From positions 62,001-126,000 of the forward strand of contig NZ_OY776488.1 of NCBI RefSeq assembly GCF_963675635.1: 64,000 nt of DNA, written 5' to 3'. The position numbers were made by a program, and so were the translations under genes. This document shows, piece by piece, positions 27,324-35,290 of this stretch. The DNA is from an uncultured Pseudodesulfovibrio sp. Lineage in GTDB: Bacteria; Desulfobacterota; Desulfovibrionia; Desulfovibrionales; Desulfovibrionaceae. The first letter of the stretch is position 1, and each line of letters begins with the position of its first letter. The notes under the pieces were generated by a model, which was not told where the DNA came from, made no database searches, and saw only the letters and a program-made list of their open reading frames with translations.

Positions 27324-29692
27324 TATTTCTTCCTCCCTCTGGCCTTGATTTTGCCCAGGCCAATGAGGATGCTTTCAGGGGTATACGGTGTTTCCGTGAG
27401 GCGAACACCAATAGCGTTGTAGATGGCGTTGGAAAATGCGGCCAGTGTGGGACAGGCTGCGCCTTCACCGCAGGCCGTGGCGCCGAATGGATGGGTCGGG
27501 TCGCCGGGCTTTTCGATGACGATCGGGTCGACGTCACATTCCATGGTGGTCGCGTGGCGGTAGTCAACCCAGTTGGGGGTCATCAGCCAGCCGTTGCGCT
27601 TGTCTATGATGCAGTCGTTGCCGAGCATGGCGTTGTCCACACCGTGGCGGGAGGTCGAAAGCTGTCCAGCCACAATCTTCGGATTGAGAGCCTTGCCCAC
27701 GTTCTGCGCCATGGTGACGAGGACGTTGTCGATCATGCCGGTCTCAGTGTCGATGTCCAGGGAGATGAACTGTGCGCCCTTTTCCTTGGGGATGTAAACC
27801 TGATCTTTCTTGCCGTCCTTGAGGCCATTGGGATGGGGCGAGTTGTTGACGTAGTACCCCGTCACTTCATGGATGCCGCCGTAATGACCGCGTGTTCCGA
27901 ATGCCTCGGCAAAGGAGATGCCCTTGCTTGGATCATTGGTCATGAAGATGCCATTTTCATTGATGTCCAGTTCTGTTTCGGAAACACCCATGACGCCTGC
28001 TGCGAGTTTGAGAACCTGATGCTTGGCGTCAACGGCGGCCTCGTAAGTAGCCCACCCCTGAATCCATGTGCCGCAGCTGTTGGCGACCAATGTGGCAAAG
28101 GGTGTGGAGTCGGTGTCATGACAGACGAGACCTATCTTTTTGTACGGCAGACCAAGTACTTCGGCTACAATCTGGCATTGGACAGTGTGCTGTCCCTGAC
28201 CGATGTCGGCCACGGCGCATACCAGAGCGGCGGACCCGTCGGGGTAGACCTTGACCATGGCTTCGGAGGAATTGCCCGGACCGGGGCGGCCTGCGCCCAT
28301 GGCGAAGATGGCCACGCCCATGCCGTGACGGATACGGCCCGTCTTTTCGCTTGGATGCTGCCAGGTGTTCTTCCAGTCCAATCTTTCCGCGCCTGCATCG
28401 AGGCAGTCACGGATGCCGGATGAAGAAATGAATGCCGATTTGTAGACCAGTGGGTCCCAGCCGGAGTCGATGTCGCCTGCGCGCATGCAGTTCATCTTGC
28501 GCAGTTCGACCGGGTCTATGCCCAGTTCGTAGGCGGCGATGTCCATGGTGGTTTCCACGGCAAAAGTGCCTTCGGGAGCACCGTATCCCTGCCAACCTGC
28601 AGCGGGCTGGCGGTTGGTGTTTACGTAGTGGATCTTGCCACGCTGGTGCTGGCAGTTGTGAGAATACAGTACTGAACCCGTGGCGAGCATGGCGTTCTTG
28701 GCGGGATATTTGTCGCCGCCGGAGCCGGTTTCCTGCCAGTGTTCCAGGTCCATGGTCGTCAGGGTGCCATCTTTCTTGAAACCGATTTTGACGTTGGTCT
28801 GGCTGCCGCGGGACCAGCCGCTGACCATTTCTTCTTCACGAGAGTATGGGCAGTGGACCGGCTTCTTCAGGTCGAGGCATGCGAGGCCGGCTATCATGAG
28901 GTAGTGGGAGGCGATATTGCGGTCCAGAGGGAAAGCGTTCTTTCCGCCGAAGCTGGAGCCGGTAAAGGGCGCCACATAGTTCACCATGCTGGACGGAATG
29001 CCGAGTGCCTGGGCCAGACAGAGCTTTTCGTCGTGCATACCCTGAGAGTGGGTGTACATATGAAGTTTGGTGCCGTCGAAGTCGGCGGTACAACCGCGCG
29101 GTTCCATGGCCGGACCCTTGCAGTAGGCGTACTTGAGTGCTTTTTGGTCGATGACGTAGTCCGCTTCTGCGAACCCCTTTTCGATGTCACCGAAGCCGTT
29201 GTACTCTGCCGGTGTCTTGGTCTTGAACAGGCCGGTTTCCGGGTCGCGGTCACTCATGTAGGCATGGAATGCCCAGTCCTGACAGTTGGCGACACCTTCA
29301 AACACCTGAGGCGAGTCCTCTTTGATGGCGTCTTCAAGGCTGACGACGAACTTCTTTTTTTCATATTCGACCTTGATGAGTCCCATGGCTTCTTCGGCAA
29401 TGGTTTCATCATCGGCCACTACTGCGGCTACAAGATCACCCACGTAGTAGAGGGACTTGCGGAATGCCTTGGGATAGTTCTCATGCGTCATGACGAGACG
29501 CACGCCGGCAACGGCAACGGCTTCGGTCGTGTCGATGGAAATTATGTCGGCTGCCGGATATGGGCTGCGCAGAATACGAGTCTGGAGCATACCCGGCAGG
29601 ATGAAGTCGGCGTAGTACTTTGCTTCGCCTGTGACGCGGGCGCGACCGTCCTTCTGGCGAACGGATTTGCCGATGGATTTAAGTTCAGCCAT
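27323..29692 (-). CDS. Molybdopterin-binding catalytic subunit, xanthine dehydrogenase family
   Basis: 789 residues. The N-terminal a/b hammerhead domain is at about 15-120, and the Mo-binding domains follow. Visible signatures are FTGSSFGGKNAFPLD, GWQGYGAPEGTFAVE, and the active-site loop TACGEGAACPT with the base Glu743. The enzyme class hydroxylates or reduces N-heterocycles, purines, aldehydes or aryl-CoA thioesters using water-derived oxygen. The neighbouring yqeB, yqeC and mocA suggest a selenium-dependent, dinucleotide-cofactor enzyme. The adjacent transporters argue for an imported small substrate. There is no signal peptide, so it is cytosolic. Confidence 0.9.
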   Translation of the reverse strand: MAELKSIGKSVRQKDGRARVTGEAKYYADFILPGMLQTRILRSPYPAADIISIDTTEAVAVAGVRLVMTHENYPKAFRKSLYYVGDLVAAVVADDETIAEEAMGLIKVEYEKKKFVVSLEDAIKEDSPQVFEGVANCQDWAFHAYMSDRDPETGLFKTKTPAEYNGFGDIEKGFAEADYVIDQKALKYAYCKGPAMEPRGCTADFDGTKLHMYTHSQGMHDEKLCLAQALGIPSSMVNYVAPFTGSSFGGKNAFPLDRNIASHYLMIAGLACLDLKKPVHCPYSREEEMVSGWSRGSQTNVKIGFKKDGTLTTMDLEHWQETGSGGDKYPAKNAMLATGSVLYSHNCQHQRGKIHYVNTNRQPAAGWQGYGAPEGTFAVETTMDIAAYELGIDPVELRKMNCMRAGDIDSGWDPLVYKSAFISSSGIRDCLDAGAERLDWKNTWQHPSEKTGRIRHGMGVAIFAMGAGRPGPGNSSEAMVKVYPDGSAALVCAVADIGQGQHTVQCQIVAEVLGLPYKKIGLVCHDTDSTPFATLVANSCGTWIQGWATYEAAVDAKHQVLKLAAGVMGVSETELDINENGIFMTNDPSKGISFAEAFGTRGHYGGIHEVTGYYVNNSPHPNGLKDGKKDQVYIPKEKGAQFISLDIDTETGMIDNVLVTMAQNVGKALNPKIVAGQLSTSRHGVDNAMLGNDCIIDKRNGWLMTPNWVDYRHATTMECDVDPIVIEKPGDPTHPFGATACGEGAACPTLAAFSNAIYNAIGVRLTETPYTPESILIGLGKIKARGRKK

Positions 29693-30183
29693 TATATCTG
29701 CTCCTTTGCCATCTTCTTGGCCGCACTGCGTACGGCGTTGATGATGTGCTCGTAGTTGTTGCAGATGCAGAGGTTGCCACCGAGGGCTTCCTTGATTTCG
29801 TCGTCAGTGGGATTGGCATTCCTGCTCAGCAGGTACTTGGTGGTCATGATCATGCCGGGAGAACAGAAACCGCATTGAGCACCATATTCTTCGAGCCATG
29901 CTTCCTGAATGGGGTGCAGCGTGCCGTCCTTGGACAGTCCTTCAACGGTTTCGATGACCTTGCCTTCCTGTTCCACGGCAAGAACCATGCAGGATGGGAC
30001 TGCCACGCCGTCGATGAGGACGGTACATGCTCCGCACGCCCCTTCGCCGCATGCTTCCTTGGCACCGGTGTGGCCGCAGTCGTTGCGAAGAACCTTTGAA
30101 AGGGTCCAGTGCGACTCCACCGGGATCGACAGGACTTCATCGTTCACTGTCAATGTGATGAGTTTTTTTCGTTGTTCGTTCAT
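29692..30183 (-). CDS. [2Fe-2S] subunit of the molybdenum hydroxylase
   Basis: 163 residues. A plant-ferredoxin-like cluster uses Cys45, Cys50, Cys53 and Cys65 (EACGEGACGACTVL). A second, helical cluster uses Cys104, Cys107, Cys139 and Cys141 (QCGFCSPGM; NLCICNNY, where most homologues have LCRCTGY). It carries electrons from the Mo site toward FAD. GGGA precedes the ATG, and its stop overlaps the catalytic subunit start by one base. First enzyme gene of the operon after the DMT exporter. Confidence 0.9.
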   Translation of the reverse strand: MNEQRKKLITLTVNDEVLSIPVESHWTLSKVLRNDCGHTGAKEACGEGACGACTVLIDGVAVPSCMVLAVEQEGKVIETVEGLSKDGTLHPIQEAWLEEYGAQCGFCSPGMIMTTKYLLSRNANPTDDEIKEALGGNLCICNNYEHIINAVRSAAKKMAKEQI

Positions 30184-30306
30184 GATGCTTCCCTTTGTCG
30201 AACGTTATGGTCGGCCTGTATCCGGCCTGAGTGTGTTGATAAGCAGCCTGTTTTTTCGGGCGCGCTTGTCCCGTTTCCCTCAGCAGGGCTGGAGGAAGAA
30301 ATTTGT

Positions 30307-30332
30307 CGGGGCAGGTCTGAAAACCCACCCCG
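30307..30332 (-). terminator. Weak hairpin between the DMT exporter and the hydroxylase genes
   Basis: On the minus strand CGGGGTGGGT pairs with ACCTGCCCCG using two G-U wobbles around a 6-nt loop. The T-tract after it is poor (ACAAATTTC). It may reduce read-through or mark a processing site rather than end the operon. Confidence 0.35.
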
Positions 30333-30351
30333 TTATGGAGTCAAGGCGTTA

Positions 30352-31278
30352 TTAGGCTTCGTTGGGAGTGGCGGATTCAACAGGCTTTTTGGTGCCACGG
30401 CTGGCCCAGACAATACCGCCGATGATCAATGCTCCGGAGATGAAGTGGACCGTGGTCATCTTTTCACCGAGGAAGACAAAGGCGAAGATGCCGCCCCACA
30501 GAGGCAGGGAGTAATAGATCATGCCGCAGAGTTCAGGTCCGGCCTTTTCCAGACCGATGTTCCAGGTCCACCATGCGATGATGGATGAACAGATTGCGGA
30601 GAAGGTAATGGAGAAGAAGACGATGCCGTTCATGTTGAAGGTCATGCTTGGCTGGGTGGATTCCCAGATGACACAGGGGATGAGCATAAGGACAGCGAAG
30701 AAGGACATGAGGTACATGATAGTGCCGCCGGACAGACCGTCAGGGGTTTTCTTGAGAATCAGGCTGTAAATGGCGAAACCGACTGCGGCACCGAGCATGA
30801 GGATGTCACCGGCTGCGAAGTGCATGCCGAGGATCTGATTGATGTCGCCGTTACTGACCAGATAGAAGGAACCGATCAGGGCTACGATACAACCGGCCCA
30901 TGTGTTCAGGGACTGCTTCTGGCCCATGACTGAAGCTATGATGACGATGAATATGGGCGTGGTTACGGAAATGAGAGACAGGTTGATAGCAGAGGTTGTC
31001 TGCGCCGCGAAATAGCTGAGCGGGGAGTATGCGGCTACACCGAAAAGGGCGGCGGCGATGATCTGCGGCAGGAATGTTTTGGCGACGGGCCATTCTTTTT
31101 TTACTTTCGGCAGCATGAACGTGGACAGGATTATCAGGGCCATGCCCCAACGGGTTGCACCCAAAGTCATGGGTGAAATTTCGCCAACGGCCAGACGGGC
31201 GATAATGAATGCACCGGCCCACAGGACGGTGGCAAGCAAAGCGTAAAGTGAACCGACAACTACTTGATTCTTAGGCAT
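30352..31278 (-). CDS. EamA/DMT-family transporter, first gene of the hydroxylase operon
   Basis: 308 residues from the ATG at 31278, which has GAGGAG seven bases upstream. Ten transmembrane helices form two EamA repeats (WAGAFIIARLAVGEISPMTL in the first; WWTWNIGLEKAGPELCGMIYY in the second). DMT proteins mostly export metabolites or amino-acid-like compounds. Its position directly behind the sigma-54 promoter at 31497 makes it part of the regulated unit. It could remove a product or toxic intermediate of the hydroxylase. Confidence 0.85.
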   Translation of the reverse strand: MPKNQVVVGSLYALLATVLWAGAFIIARLAVGEISPMTLGATRWGMALIILSTFMLPKVKKEWPVAKTFLPQIIAAALFGVAAYSPLSYFAAQTTSAINLSLISVTTPIFIVIIASVMGQKQSLNTWAGCIVALIGSFYLVSNGDINQILGMHFAAGDILMLGAAVGFAIYSLILKKTPDGLSGGTIMYLMSFFAVLMLIPCVIWESTQPSMTFNMNGIVFFSITFSAICSSIIAWWTWNIGLEKAGPELCGMIYYSLPLWGGIFAFVFLGEKMTTVHFISGALIIGGIVWASRGTKKPVESATPNEA

Positions 31279-31496
31279 GTTTTCTCCTCGAAGTTTGTTC
31301 ATTCACTCGCGTCCTAAAGCATTGTTCCGTCGAATTCTGGCTCGATATGCCCCCATGCCGGTCAGTGACGATCAAAATGACAATGCGGACCCGGTGAATG
31401 TATTGCTATCCTTCCCTCAGTTGGTTCTCGAAAAAGTCCTCCTTGCAGAACAGGTTCGACAATGCAGTGTGTGCGTTATCGATAATGTTGATATAA

Positions 31497-31511
31497 GCAA
31501 TGGATATGCCA
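31497..31511 (-). promoter_or_regulatory. Sigma-54 promoter of the DMT-hydroxylase operon
   Basis: On the minus strand TGGCATATCCATTGC matches TGGCAC-N5-TTGC at 14 of the -24/-12 spacing-critical and consensus positions, with exact spacing. The predicted start is near 31486, giving a leader of about 208 nt before the DMT gene. Three inverted repeats lie 130-210 bp upstream. Confidence 0.78.
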
Positions 31512-31607
31512 TTGTTTTTCAATAGGAGAAAACAAATTAAAGTCTTTTATTTAAGCATGTTATCGCAATAGACTGATTGATTGTCCAATTAGCAGGCAGG
31601 TTGGAGT

Positions 31608-31625
31608 TGAGTCGTTTATGACTCA
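31608..31625. promoter_or_regulatory. Activator-site candidate 1, GAGTC-N6-GACTC
   Basis: TGAGTCGTTTATGACTCA, a 6-bp-arm inverted repeat, centred about 130 bp upstream of the predicted sigma-54 start. Two more copies of the same GAGTC-N6-GACTC pattern follow toward the regulator gene. Confidence 0.68.
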
Positions 31626-31668
31626 CAAATATGTCAAAAATGGCGGCAGGCGTGTTTAAAGCCAATGC

Positions 31669-31703
31669 GAGTCATGAATGACTCGGTGAGTCTTTTATGA
31701 CTC
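31669..31703. promoter_or_regulatory. Activator-site candidates 2 and 3, GAGTC-N6-GACTC
   Basis: Two copies lie 19 bp apart: GAGTCATGAATGACTC (31669-31684) and GAGTCTTTTATGACTC (31688-31703). The second runs into the last codons of the regulator gene at 31695. All three copies in this region share ATGACTC on one side. Position and number fit binding sites for the adjacent PAS/sigma-54 activator. Confidence 0.68.
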
Positions 31704-33107
31704 GTTTGACTCTGTGTATTTGCGAAGTAGGCGAGATGCCCGGCTTTGACTAATGCCGAGTGCGGCAGCGATCTTGCGTGTGCTGCCGTGCATGACCTGA
31801 GCGTCAAGGATGATTTTCTTTTCCACTGCTTCCATTGCTGCATCAAGGGTGCTGTGTCCAATGCCATCAAGGAGCGGTGGAGTTGTTTGATAAAGAGTGG
31901 TGGGCAGGTGGTCAATGCTGATGGTGTCTTCTTCCGTGGTGACTACGAGCCGTTCCATAAGGTGTGCCAGTTCACGGATATTGCCCGGCCATGAGTGCTG
32001 GCACAGGAGAGATTGGGCTTCCGGGGAAAGGCTTTTCGAGGAACCGTGTTTTTTCCCGTAATGGTTGAGAAAATAGAAGAGGAGCGGGACAATGTCATCT
32101 CTCCGGTCACGCAGTGGCGGGATCGTGATATCGAAGACATTAAGCCGGAAGAAGAGATCCTGACGAAATGCACCGGCAGCGGCCATGCGCTCCAGGTTGC
32201 GGTTGGATGCAGCCAGGATGCGCACGTTGGCCTTGACTGTCTGTGAGCTTCCCACTGGGCGGTATTCGTTTTCCTGAACAGCGTGAAGCAGTTTGGCCTG
32301 CATGGTGAACGGCAGCTCCGAAATTTCATCAAGAAACAGCGTGCCCCCTGAGGCTTTGGCGAAAAGCCCTCCACGGGTGTTGGTTGCACCGGAAAATGCG
32401 CCCTTCACATGCCCGAACAGTTCGGATTCGAAGAGTTGTTCCGGGATGGCTGCGCAGTTGACGACCACGAACGGTTTGTCTTTCCGTGTGCTGTTGGCAT
32501 GGATGAATTTTGCCAGCAGACTTTTGCCACAGCCTGATTCGCCGAGCAGGAGGCAGGGAGCTGTCAGGTTTGCGATCTTGCGTGCTGACTGAACCACATT
32601 TTCCATGGCCTGACTGTGGTAGATGAAATTTTCGGGGTGCGTTTCCTCTTCAATATCGAGACTGTGCTCCAGCTCGTCCAGGCTGGGTATCTGTCTTTTG
32701 TGCACGCTGTCGCGAACATTGAGTACAACGTATTCGATGTTGCCTTTGGCGTCGAGAATGGGGGTGGCAATGGTCAGAACATCCAGGCCAAGGTAGGTTT
32801 TCTGTTCCTGTTTGATTGGACGTTTGTATTTGTAAACCGCCGGAAGGGCCGGACGGTTCCAGGCTGCATGTTTGCTGATGACTTCCCAAAAGGGCAGACC
32901 GACCATCTCTTCCTGAGTGAATCCGTAATGGCGTTCGCATGCCTTGTTGACATACAGCATGCGGTAGTTGTCATCATAGATGATGACCTCATCGTGCAGG
33001 CTGTCGATGAGTCGGGCAAAGGTCTTGAAATCCAATCCGAAGTGTTCTGTTTTTTCCATGGTGGTATCCGGTACTTTACTCGCATAGGCATAGGCAGTAA
33101 AGGCCAT
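31695..33107 (-). CDS. PAS-domain sigma-54-dependent activator (regulator A)
   Basis: 470 residues; a second ATG at 33059 gives 454 and is equally plausible, because neither start has a strong ribosome site. A PAS domain lies at about 25-140 (DEVIIYDDNYRMLYVNKACE). The AAA+ domain has Walker A GESGCGKS, the loop variant GAFSGA (HVKGAFSGATNT), and Walker B LFLDEIS. The C-terminal helix-turn-helix is RKIAAALGISQSRASRLLRKY. There is no receiver domain, so it probably senses a ligand or redox signal through PAS. It sits between the hydroxylase operon and the divergent BCCT operon, each with a sigma-54 promoter. Confidence 0.9.
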   Translation of the reverse strand: MAFTAYAYASKVPDTTMEKTEHFGLDFKTFARLIDSLHDEVIIYDDNYRMLYVNKACERHYGFTQEEMVGLPFWEVISKHAAWNRPALPAVYKYKRPIKQEQKTYLGLDVLTIATPILDAKGNIEYVVLNVRDSVHKRQIPSLDELEHSLDIEEETHPENFIYHSQAMENVVQSARKIANLTAPCLLLGESGCGKSLLAKFIHANSTRKDKPFVVVNCAAIPEQLFESELFGHVKGAFSGATNTRGGLFAKASGGTLFLDEISELPFTMQAKLLHAVQENEYRPVGSSQTVKANVRILAASNRNLERMAAAGAFRQDLFFRLNVFDITIPPLRDRRDDIVPLLFYFLNHYGKKHGSSKSLSPEAQSLLCQHSWPGNIRELAHLMERLVVTTEEDTISIDHLPTTLYQTTPPLLDGIGHSTLDAAMEAVEKKIILDAQVMHGSTRKIAAALGISQSRASRLLRKYTESNES

Positions 33108-33240
33108 GCCTGTCGCAGTGTGTCATCCCTTATCAAATGCCCACTGGAGAGGTCACGCACTTTTCGTGAGACTTTTTTGAACCAGCGAAGACTGGAATGT
33201 CGGATTCCTCGTGAAAAAGATGACGCCAGTAGCGTCTTTA

Positions 33241-33254
33241 CGACATAAATGTCG
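33241..33254. promoter_or_regulatory. CGACA-N4-TGTCG box 1, BCCT operon
   Basis: CGACATAAATGTCG, an inverted repeat about 184 bp before the predicted start from the sigma-54 promoter at 33405. A second copy lies 69 bp further downstream. Confidence 0.7.
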
Positions 33255-33309
33255 CCATCTTTACTCTCTCTACTGTTTGGGGCGAAAAAGCGCATCAAAG
33301 TACAACGTG

Positions 33310-33323
33310 CGACATTTATGTCG
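33310..33323. promoter_or_regulatory. CGACA-N4-TGTCG box 2, BCCT operon
   Basis: CGACATTTATGTCG, centred about 115 bp upstream of the predicted start. The 69-bp spacing to box 1 is nearly the same as the 70-bp spacing of the boxes at 42571 and 42641. Confidence 0.7.
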
Positions 33324-33404
33324 TGTCGTGGTGGGTCGACGGTGGAGTCAAGCTTGCGCGACTTTTCACAATGCCTCTGGGCCTTCTCGCTGTTTTTGTG
33401 CTTT

Positions 33405-33419
33405 TGGCCTGCATCTTGC
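33405..33419 (+). promoter_or_regulatory. Sigma-54 promoter of the BCCT-phosphatase operon
   Basis: TGGCCTGCATCTTGC has the invariant GG and GC with correct spacing and a full TTGC -12 box. The predicted start is near 33431. The leader of about 188 nt contains a 7-bp hairpin, CTGCTGG/CCAGCAG at 33476-33493. Two inverted repeats lie upstream. Confidence 0.72.
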
Positions 33420-33618
33420 TCAGTGGCCACGTACGCTGCAGCAACACCGGCATTTTCGGATGCATAGAGAGAAGACTGCTGGGGGTCCAGCAGCAACCGG
33501 CACAAGGAGCAATCCGTCGACTGATCATCGACTGCCGAAGAAAGCACAATCAACATGGATTCGCGTTATTGAACCTAGGCATTTCGCGAGTTTTACGCGT
33601 ACTCACTGTGGAGGAAGT

Positions 33619-35172
33619 ATGGCTTCAAAAGGCAATAGCGAAGGCGCAGACCTTCGCCCAGATAAACAAATTCTCATTCCTGCAACATTGGTGCTTATTG
33701 GTATCATTACCTGCTCAATTCTGTTTACCGAAGCAAGTGAAAAGGTTCTCAAGGCAGTCTATTCGGTATTCACACATACAACAGGAACCTGGTACCTCTG
33801 GGTTACTGTCCTGATGATGATTCTTTCTGTTTACCTTATGTGTAGCCGTTACGGTATGATCAAATTCGGTGAAGAAGACGAGAAACCAGAGTTTAGCAAC
33901 TATTCATGGGTTGCCATGATGTTTTGCTCCGGTGTCGCCGGTGCCGTCATGTTCTGGTCCATTGTCGAACCTCTGTTCAACCTGGCATACCCGCCCCAAT
34001 TTGCTGAACCGCTGTCCAGGCAGTCCTTTGAATGGGCCATGTCGTATGTCCTGTTGCACTGGGGTCCGGTGACGTGGCCTTGGTATGTAGTGACCGCTCT
34101 GCCCATCTGTTACATGTTCTACAAGCGCAAGAAGCCTGTTCTGCGCATCAGTTCTGCTGCTGAACCTGTCTTGGGGGACAAGGTTAACGGTCCCATTGGC
34201 AAGGGGATCGAGATATTCTTCATTATTGGTCTGATGTTTTCCAATGCGGCTGTCATGGGTGTATCCATACCCATCGTCAACCATGCGCTGGCAAGCACCC
34301 TTGGTATCGAGCCGAGTTTCACTTTGCAGCTGATTATTCTTGGCATCAGTGCCGTGATCTTCACCGCATCTGTGTCCCTTGGTCTGAAGAAAGGTATCAA
34401 GATCCTGTCCGATACCAATGTGATCATCGCATTGTCCCTGGTTTTCTTCTGCTTTGTGGTCGGTCCCACCGTGTTTATCGTTGATAACTTCACGAGTTCG
34501 TTCGGGCACATGATGGGTAACTTCTGGAATATGATTTTCTGGACTGATCCTTACACCGAAGGTTCCTTCCCGCAGGATTGGACGATCTTTTATGCTTTGT
34601 GGATGGCCTCGTATGGTCCGTTCATGGGCCTATTCATCGCCCGCATCTCCCGTGGTCGTACTGTCCGTCAGGTCATCGCCCTCGGTTTGGCCGGTGGCAT
34701 TGCCGGTTCGTATATGATTCACGCCGTTTTTGGTGGCTACACCATGTACGCCCAGCTCAACGGTATTGTTGACGCTGTCGCTATTCTGAAAGCCAGCGGC
34801 GGGCCGGCTGCTCTGACCGCGATTCTGGGAAGCCTGCCTGCAGGCACCATGGTCCTGATTGGTTACTGCATCTTCTCGACCATCTTCCTGGCAACCAGTG
34901 TGGACTCCTGCGCATATGTCATCTCTTGTGCTGCGACTACGCGGTTGGTGCCTGGTTCTGAGCCGACTCGAGCGCATCGTTTTTACTGGGCTCTCATTCA
35001 GGCAGGTCTCGCATTGGCTGCCATCACCATGGGGGGGCTTGGGCCTGTTCGTATTTTCGCGAACTTCTCCGGTGCACTCATGTTGATACCAATCGCATTT
35101 GTGGTTGTCGCCTGGTTCAAGATGACCAAAGAGGACAACGCATTGGCGAAGTGCTGCAAATCGGAAAACTAG
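33619..35172 (+). CDS. BCCT-family transporter, second operon
   Basis: 517 residues from the ATG at 33619, which has GGAGGA upstream; the open frame extends back to 33211 through promoter sequence and is not used. The BCCT signature is LLHWGPVTWPWYVVTALPIC, and the later box is WMASYGPFMGLFIARISRGRT. It differs from the first BCCT protein through most of its length, so the two probably handle different substrates. First gene of a plus-strand operon that continues into the phosphatase gene 119 bp later without a terminator. Confidence 0.9.
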   Translation: MASKGNSEGADLRPDKQILIPATLVLIGIITCSILFTEASEKVLKAVYSVFTHTTGTWYLWVTVLMMILSVYLMCSRYGMIKFGEEDEKPEFSNYSWVAMMFCSGVAGAVMFWSIVEPLFNLAYPPQFAEPLSRQSFEWAMSYVLLHWGPVTWPWYVVTALPICYMFYKRKKPVLRISSAAEPVLGDKVNGPIGKGIEIFFIIGLMFSNAAVMGVSIPIVNHALASTLGIEPSFTLQLIILGISAVIFTASVSLGLKKGIKILSDTNVIIALSLVFFCFVVGPTVFIVDNFTSSFGHMMGNFWNMIFWTDPYTEGSFPQDWTIFYALWMASYGPFMGLFIARISRGRTVRQVIALGLAGGIAGSYMIHAVFGGYTMYAQLNGIVDAVAILKASGGPAALTAILGSLPAGTMVLIGYCIFSTIFLATSVDSCAYVISCAATTRLVPGSEPTRAHRFYWALIQAGLALAAITMGGLGPVRIFANFSGALMLIPIAFVVVAWFKMTKEDNALAKCCKSEN

Positions 35173-35290
35173 AAATTCTCGCGTAGACTTCCCGGGGAGA
35201 GCCCCGACTACCGAAAGGCCCATGCCTGGAGGGGGTTCTCTCCTTACGCGATGGTAATATGATAAGTGACTGAAATAAAAGGAGAAAATT

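Noticed and set aside
33424..33439. Second sigma-54-like sequence (TGGCC...CTGC)
   Set aside because: The spacing between GG and GC is one base too long; the sequence at 33405 fits exactly.
33211..33618. N-terminal extension of the BCCT gene
   Set aside because: The frame is open, but it covers the inverted repeats and the sigma-54 promoter. The ATG at 33619 has a perfect ribosome site and gives a normal BCCT N-terminus.
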